A stretch of 64,000 nt of DNA from Nelumbo lutea (taxonomy: Eukaryota; Streptophyta; Magnoliopsida; Proteales; Nelumbonaceae), in contig JAKGHH010000007.1 of the NCBI GenBank assembly GCA_022828595.1, forward strand, positions 39,618,356-39,682,355. The letters are read 5' to 3'. Positions 59,401 through 64,000 of this stretch are shown piece by piece. Positions within the stretch are counted from its first letter, which is position 1. The number at the start of each line of letters is the position of its first letter. The position numbers and the translations under genes were made by a program. The notes beneath the pieces were generated by a model, which did not search any database, was not told where the DNA came from, and worked only from the letters and a program-made list of their open reading frames with translations.

Positions 59401-60430
59401 AAACATTGCTGCATATCTTTATTAAAGGATAACTTTCAAGGAACTATTTTATCAATCTCCTCATTAAGTCCCTTTTTTTTTTCAATTCAGCCATTGTTCT
59501 CTTACCACATTTTGTCTTTGGGTGTGTTTTGTTCATTACTTGGGCACAAACATATTAAAATTTGATCCTATGTTTATTAGGGGTTGGGCTATTTTCTCAG
59601 TCAGAAGAAGTATAGGTAATAGGTGTTTCAATGTTGTATCTAATAAGAACTAGGAAGTATGTAACAAGAGAGAGTTCCAATGACGAGGAAAGCTCTTTCT
59701 TTCTTCTTGTTATGCATGTTCCTAAGCATTCCTCTTCTTCTCCTAACTTAGCAATGGTTGTGCTAGAGAAAAACAGGAAAAGAATTGCATATTAACTTGG
59801 TAGAAAATAGTGACTCCTCAAGTGGTTGCTTCTACTGGTGACCTTGGTATTGTTACCCTTAATTAAAATTACCATTTTACCCTCTCTTGATGATCAAACT
59901 TACCAACCATAGAACTAAAACTTTCAACAGGCCATGACTGAAAAATCAGCCAAAAAGGGAGCCTTGTTCTTACAACAAGCTTCTTCCATTAGGTCCTAAT
60001 CATGTGAATATTTGCATAACTTCTACAGATGGGTTCTTATTATAGATGAAGACAACCCTAAGAATGTTTTTGTCCAACTTTCACATCTATCATGTATATT
60101 GACCTATTTTCTAGTAATCTCTTCTCCAAAAAATATTAAAAATAGGGAGGAAATTTTTGATTGGATAATTCCAAGAGTCCATCTATGGTGCATTTCGAAA
60201 TTTTTACAGCATGTTACATCAAAATTTCAACCAATCACATTAAAGATGCCACATGGTCTACATACATTTCATTGGTTCACATTTCGGAATGCGTATGCAC
60301 CAAAGGTTTTGCCTAATTCCTAACATCCAATGCATAAGTTCTTTTCAATGCACTTTTTTCAAATGTTTAGTACTTCCCCTCAGATCACCCAAAGAATTTT
60401 TGGCTCTAAAGTCTTCCACATGTTACACCT

Positions 60431-60476
<46 letters not shown>

Positions 60477-60593
60477 CACTAGTGGACAGCCATGTGACTC
60501 CCTTGACCTCGTTGGAGACAGCCAGTTGTCTTTAGCAAAGCATCCCTATCTAACATTATATTCAATAATAAATTCTTAGAAGACTAAGTAATT
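59401..60593. other. Intronic DNA, no gene seen
   Basis: AT-rich. The 103-residue frame at 60012 is not recognised and lacks family motifs. Confidence 0.5.
60435..60474 (+). repeat. (GA)20 microsatellite
   Basis: Forty uninterrupted bases of GA repeat. Confidence 0.97.
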
Positions 60594-61260
60594 CATAGTT
60601 TTCAAGGTGCCAAGGCAAGCTAGGTGACAGGGGGCGCCTTGTCACCTAGTCGCCTAGGCGATGGATTTTTTTATGTTAAAAACATAGATCCTAGGGTAAT
60701 TCCCAGGTACCATAACCATATTTCCTTAATAATAATTCAGAATTTTCATAAGAAAAGTATAAAGTTCATATTAAAGTATACAAAATCAACATATTCATGA
60801 GAAGAAAGGAAGAAGGAAAATAAAATTCAACAAATATAGGGGCTGAATCCTTATTTTTGTTATAGGAAAAGAAGAAAAGAAAAAATATTGATAGTAGTAG
60901 TAGTAGAAGAAGAAGAAGAAGAAGAATATATGGAAGAAGAAAATGTGCTGATCAGATAAAATTTTAAGTTCTTCCTTACTTATTGGTTCAGGTTTTGAAG
61001 TCTTTGAGGGTTCATACAGCATTCAGTAATGTTTGTATTGATTAAACCCTAATAAATAAGAAAATAATAAAAAGAAATTAGTATATAAACACACAAAATG
61101 ATTATTTTAGTTTAATAATGTCTATCTATTTTATAATTATAATCTCAAAAAAGAATGGACAAAAAAGTATTTTATAATAGAAAGTAAAAAATTGCTTGGT
61201 GATTAGGCGAGGTGAGCTCAAATGGCACCTTGTCGCCTAGGCGTAACCTTGACAACTATG
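60594..61260. mobile_element. hAT-like MITE H2
   Basis: Same family as H1, reverse orientation. Ends are CATAGTTTTCAAGGTGCC and, on the other strand, CATAGTTGTCAAGGTTACGC. Flanks AAGTAATT (60586-60593) and ATGTAATT (61261-61268) form an 8-bp duplication with one mismatch. The interior matches H1 around the GAACCCTCAAAGACTTC region and carries expanded TAG/AAG repeats (60894-60927). Confidence 0.82.
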
Positions 61261-61383
61261 ATGTAATTTGCCTAGACCTTAACCAAAATGGGTATCTCAC
61301 AAATTCTGTCCTCAGTTCAGAGGTATAATGTTGCATGAGATATCAATTGATGTATCAGAAGAGTAGGACCAAGAGGAACATAC

Positions 61384-61595
61384 ACAAAATGGTTGAGCTT
61401 CCCTCCATAATCCAAGAAAATCAATCCCCCGAGAAATATTTGTCAACAGGCCAAGCCGACAAAGTCCAGAGTTGCAGAACTTCTCAAAAAGGGAATATCT
61501 GTCTAATGACCAAATCCCTTCACATCCAGAACTGTAGCTGGAAGAAATTTGAAGAGATAAGCCACCTCTGTCCAAAGTTGAACATGTATCGCCTT
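61384..61595 (-). CDS. METTL25-like protein, penultimate exon
   Basis: The minus strand contains EGIWSLDRYSLFEKFCNSGL, then CRLGLLTNISRGIDFLGLWR and EAQPFC at the donor GTATGT. The acceptor is GTGTTGCAG|AAGGC at 61596/61595, with codon phase 1 carried over from the upstream exon (G+AA gives Glu). The text 'YSLFEKF...RLGL...FLGLWREAQPF' leads naturally into ELIGPYWSLRA of the last exon. 212 bp with no stop. The N-terminal half is Ser-rich and less diagnostic. Confidence 0.72.
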
Positions 61596-62217
61596 CTGCA
61601 ACACATTTTTTAGAGGTAAGAAACAGAGAATTCACATAAATTGGACCTTTCTAACATGTAGAATTCAGCAAGTCCCACCAAATAGTTTAGTAATTATGAT
61701 CAACCTACCTATGTTCACAAGATTAGAGAGTGTTCGACAACATGGTTGGTTTTGTTTTTGAAACAAAAACAACTTCCACATCAGCAAAACTGTATTGTTT
61801 TTGTTTTCAAAATAAAAACCAATGATGTTGTCAAACACCCCGTAGGATGATAAAATCACTTAAGATCCCAGAGTTGGGATGCATCAGATGGTGGATCTAA
61901 ATCCCTTGCATGTGCAGTATGTTTGAATTGCCATTGGTAGACTACATTTATGGTACATCCAGCATGCCTTAAGTCTTAATTTTCAAGATATAAGACCCAA
62001 AAATAATTTGATAGGATTTGGCTAGTAGAACAGTCACCCTAATATTCACATAGGATGATCTAATAGTATTCTCAATCTTAGCAACAAGAATAGGCTCCTG
62101 AAAGAGAAAAAAAAAATCAATAGGACCATCTCATGAGAGTAAGCACCATGTTAAATTCAAAGAATTTAATTCTAGTACAAGCAATTAAACCTCTTAGCAC
62201 CACTTCACTTGTATGAC
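61596..62217 (-). other. 622-bp intron with a foldback MITE
   Basis: Bounded by CAAG|GTCATA (donor, weak beyond GT) and TTGCAG (acceptor). It contains the foldback element at 61730-61840. Confidence 0.6.
61730..61840. mobile_element. Foldback MITE, about 111 bp
   Basis: Left GTGTTCGACAACATGGTTGG and, on the opposite strand, right GGGTGTTTGACAACATCATT pair along almost the full length, so the whole element can form one long hairpin. No clear target duplication was found. Confidence 0.7.
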
Positions 62218-62425
62218 CTTGATAAGCTTCAGAATAGTTACTGGTTGTGCAGCTTCTTTCCATTTCACACTTTTCCCAGGTTGCAACTAAGGGAAGGCTG
62301 GTTCTTTTGTCCACATTCAAATTATTCTGTAAAACCCTCCTTTGCTGTTGACGACGTAAAGCCTTCCCCTGCCGCCCTATGGAAGGACTTGTTGTTAAGA
62401 TTTCAGGATAGTACCTATTAAGAAC
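62218..62425 (-). CDS. METTL25-like protein, third-last exon
   Basis: The minus strand starts after the acceptor AAATCTCCCTTCAAG and reads VLNRYYPEILTTSPSIGRQG, then KALRRQQQRRVLQNNL and WEKCEMERSCTTSNYSEAYQ. 69 codons plus one base, no stop; phase 0 at its start. 'RYYPEI' followed by 'GRQGKALRRQQQRR' fits the region after the methyltransferase-like core in plant members of the METTL25 family (from memory). Upstream exons were not identified in 62426-64000 and probably lie beyond the window. Confidence 0.7.
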
Positions 62426-63129
62426 CTTGAAGGGAGATTTACAAAAACAAATATGTTATTGATTTAAAGCAAAGTATTTGTTCACCATCAACTATGCTAA
62501 GAAAATTTTGAAACCACGGATTTTTTATATTGTGGATAACAGAAAACATAACTAAAGAACAAGGAAACAGCAAGACAACAAGATAAGCAAACCAAGTGAA
62601 AGAAAAACAGAACTAATCAGGCATAAATAAAATACAATCTAAACTAGTAAACCTGAACCCTCTAGAAATCTCTCCTCAGTTCCTCCTAACCAAGCTATCA
62701 GCCATTAAGATTGCAGACCCCAGGATCATTCTGAACAAACCATTCACTCTGAAAGCTGGTGCCTTCACATCTCTCATGTGAGGACACAATTACCAATTAA
62801 CCATGGACCTTGAGAACCATCAGTAATCAAAAAAAAAATAAGAAAAAAAGAACCATCAGTAATCAATCCAATCATCACCCAGGAGTTACCATCTATATCC
62901 CTATTCTAAGACCTTTTCAGAATGTTGTGAAATACTTTAAGATAAAAGGAGAAAAAGGTAGATATAATGAATTAAGAGAAGAAGAAAAGAAGAGAAAAAG
63001 AAGAGAGGAGATTGAGGTAGAAAAAAGTGAGGTTATATGACTCATTCATTTACTAGCATAATTATGATAGAAATTATATAAATAATCATGAATAGGTAGA
63101 AGGTTAAGGAGAGTGTTATAGATTCGATC
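62426..63129. other. Probable intron, no exon identified
   Basis: AT-rich with a purine-rich AAG/GA stretch at 62940-63035. A short minus-strand open stretch near 62640-62780 was examined but its ends do not give a matching splice phase. Confidence 0.45.
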
Positions 63130-63408
63130 TGCAATAGTTTCAGACCCAGAATGAGAAAGAAAGAGAATAGAGAACAGAGAGGGAGAAGAGAAGAGGAGTT
63201 GGGAGAGAAAACCCTTGGCTCGAACTAGAGAGAAAAATTACTTTCTCTAGTGGATTGTATTTATATAATTCTATTTTGTTACAAAGACAGTTATGCCCCT
63301 AATTAAGTATGGGACATAACACTTAAAGTAAAATACAAAAAGCATTACACTACTCACTTGAAGTAAGAGAAGATGACCAAACTACCCTTTTAACAACCGA
63401 CTCTAACA
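63130..63408 (-). mobile_element. LTR of copia J
   Basis: 279 bp. The minus strand starts TGTTAGAGTCGGTTG and ends GAAACTATTGCA. The next plus-strand bases ATCCCCCTCAAGCTGG contain the complement of the purine tract, so this is the 3' LTR. Confidence 0.82.
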
Positions 63409-63545
63409 ATCCCCCTCAAGCTGGTGAGTATGTCATAGAGTCCCAAGTCGTTACAATGTAACCCACTCTTCCCCGACTCAACCCTTTGGTGGACAAATCT
63501 GCCCATTGACTTCCTGTGTTCACATATGCAGTACTTTTTACTCCA

Positions 63546-63956
63546 CTAAGCACCTTTTTCTCTCACAAAGTGACAATTAACTTCTATATATTTTGTTCTC
63601 TTATAGAAGACTAGATTAGAGAAAATGTGGAATGTAGCTTGGTTGTCACAATACAATTTCATAGGGCTATCAATTGAGTATCCCATCTCTTGTAAAAGGT
63701 TCTTCAACCATACTAGTTCACATGTAGTGTGTGCCATGGGTTTATACTCAGCTTCAACATTGCTTCTTGCCACCACTGTCTGCTTCTTGCTCTTCCATGT
63801 CACCAAATTCCCTTTAAGAAAGGTAAAATACCATGTAGTGGACCTCCTGTCAGATATTGAACTGGCCCAATCAGCATTTGTGTAGTCCTCTATCTCAAGT
63901 CTTCCTCTAGTCTTGTATAACAAGCCACTGGAGCACCCTTCAAATATCATACAATT
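63546..63956 (-). pseudogene. Copia J RNase H remnant
   Basis: The minus strand reads LEIEDYTNADWASSISDRRS, NLVTWKSKKQTVVARSNVEA, YKPMAHTTCELVWLKNLLQE and DSPMKLYCDNQATFHI. The RNase H fold residues are partly changed (DADW is NADW). RT is absent because the copy ends near 63956 at an L1 sequence. Confidence 0.88.
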
Positions 63957-64000
63957 CTATGGGAGGGACCCTGGTGCCTGGGAGGAGATTTTAATGTCAT
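63957..64000 (+). pseudogene. L1 LINE endonuclease fragment at the window edge
   Basis: The plus strand reads WEGPWCLGGDFNV, the typical L1 endonuclease motif (P-W-lGGDFN). The rest lies outside the window. Confidence 0.65.

Larger units (their letters stand above)
45375..61383 (-). other. 16,009-bp TE-filled intron of the METTL25-like gene
   Basis: The donor on the minus strand is TGT|GTATGT at 61384/61383; the acceptor is CAG|GAAC at 45375/45374. Both sides are phase 0. The intron holds a copia I fragment, a plant-mobile-domain-like remnant, tandem repeats, an RTE LINE with nested MITE H1 and copia G, and MITE H2. The boundary call is inferred from splice motifs, reading frame and family similarity. 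Confidence 0.7.

Noticed and set aside
60012..60323. 103-residue plus-strand ORF
   Set aside because: No recognisable domain, AT-rich intronic context, no splice signals or neighbours supporting a gene.
61335..61613. 92-residue plus-strand ORF
   Set aside because: It lies opposite the penultimate METTL25-like exon, which explains the open frame better.
62640..62780. Candidate further METTL25-like exon (text AFRVNGLFRMI on the minus strand)
   Set aside because: The only possible donor gives text that does not fit the family before VLNRYYPEI, and no convincing acceptor is present.

Overview
This window is repeat-dominated plant nuclear DNA. It contains Ty1/copia elements with tRNA-Met-type and other ends, an Athila-type Ty3/gypsy element with a tRNA-Asp-type primer site, a Tat-type gypsy element with an antisense ORF, L1 and RTE LINEs, hAT-like MITEs, and one split host gene with GT-AG introns. 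The species cannot be named from the sequence; a woody angiosperm is likely. No bacterial, organellar, CRISPR, rRNA or tRNA feature was seen. Every transposon coding region I read is broken by stops, frameshifts or deletions.

Left part (1-28 kb): a nest of retroelements. The oldest visible host is a Tat-lineage gypsy element D (21400 to about 27830, + strand; IN core, then an antisense ORF at 25280-23188 with a TATA box in front of it). Copia element C (- strand, LTR 21205-21399) sits in D. C was then hit by copia element A (1079-6619, + strand), by a 1958-bp solo LTR (8139-10096, TSD TGGAG) and by Athila element B (11551-20653, TSD CCTGT). B was itself hit by two solo LTRs only 45 bp apart (15199-17153 and 17199-19144).

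Middle (28-35 kb): old, AT-rich, gene-poor DNA with a 635-bp TIR element, an L1 fragment with zf-RVT and RNase H domains, a T-rich strand-biased tract and a 47-49 bp minisatellite.

Right part (35-64 kb): copia element F (35353-44751, - strand) lies next to the 3' end of a host gene on the - strand. Three C-terminal exons of a METTL25/RRNAD1-like methyltransferase-fold protein can be read at 62425-62218, 61595-61384 and 45374-45192. Splice phases match and give about 200 residues without a stop. The last intron is 16,009 bp. It holds a truncated short-LTR copia (I), a plant-mobile-domain-like remnant, a 142-bp tandem repeat, an RTE LINE that carries a hAT-like MITE and copia element G (51854-59235), and a second MITE of the same family. 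The window ends in another copia (J) and an L1 endonuclease fragment.

One copia family with about 1.95-kb LTRs (start TGTTAGACAG, end CATCCCTTCA or a variant) supplies nine LTRs, about 26% of the window. A, F and G are its coding members; three of the nine LTRs are solo. Its LTRs are rich in TGGGCY motifs, and its long untranslated leader carries a perfect 10-bp hairpin shared by F and G.
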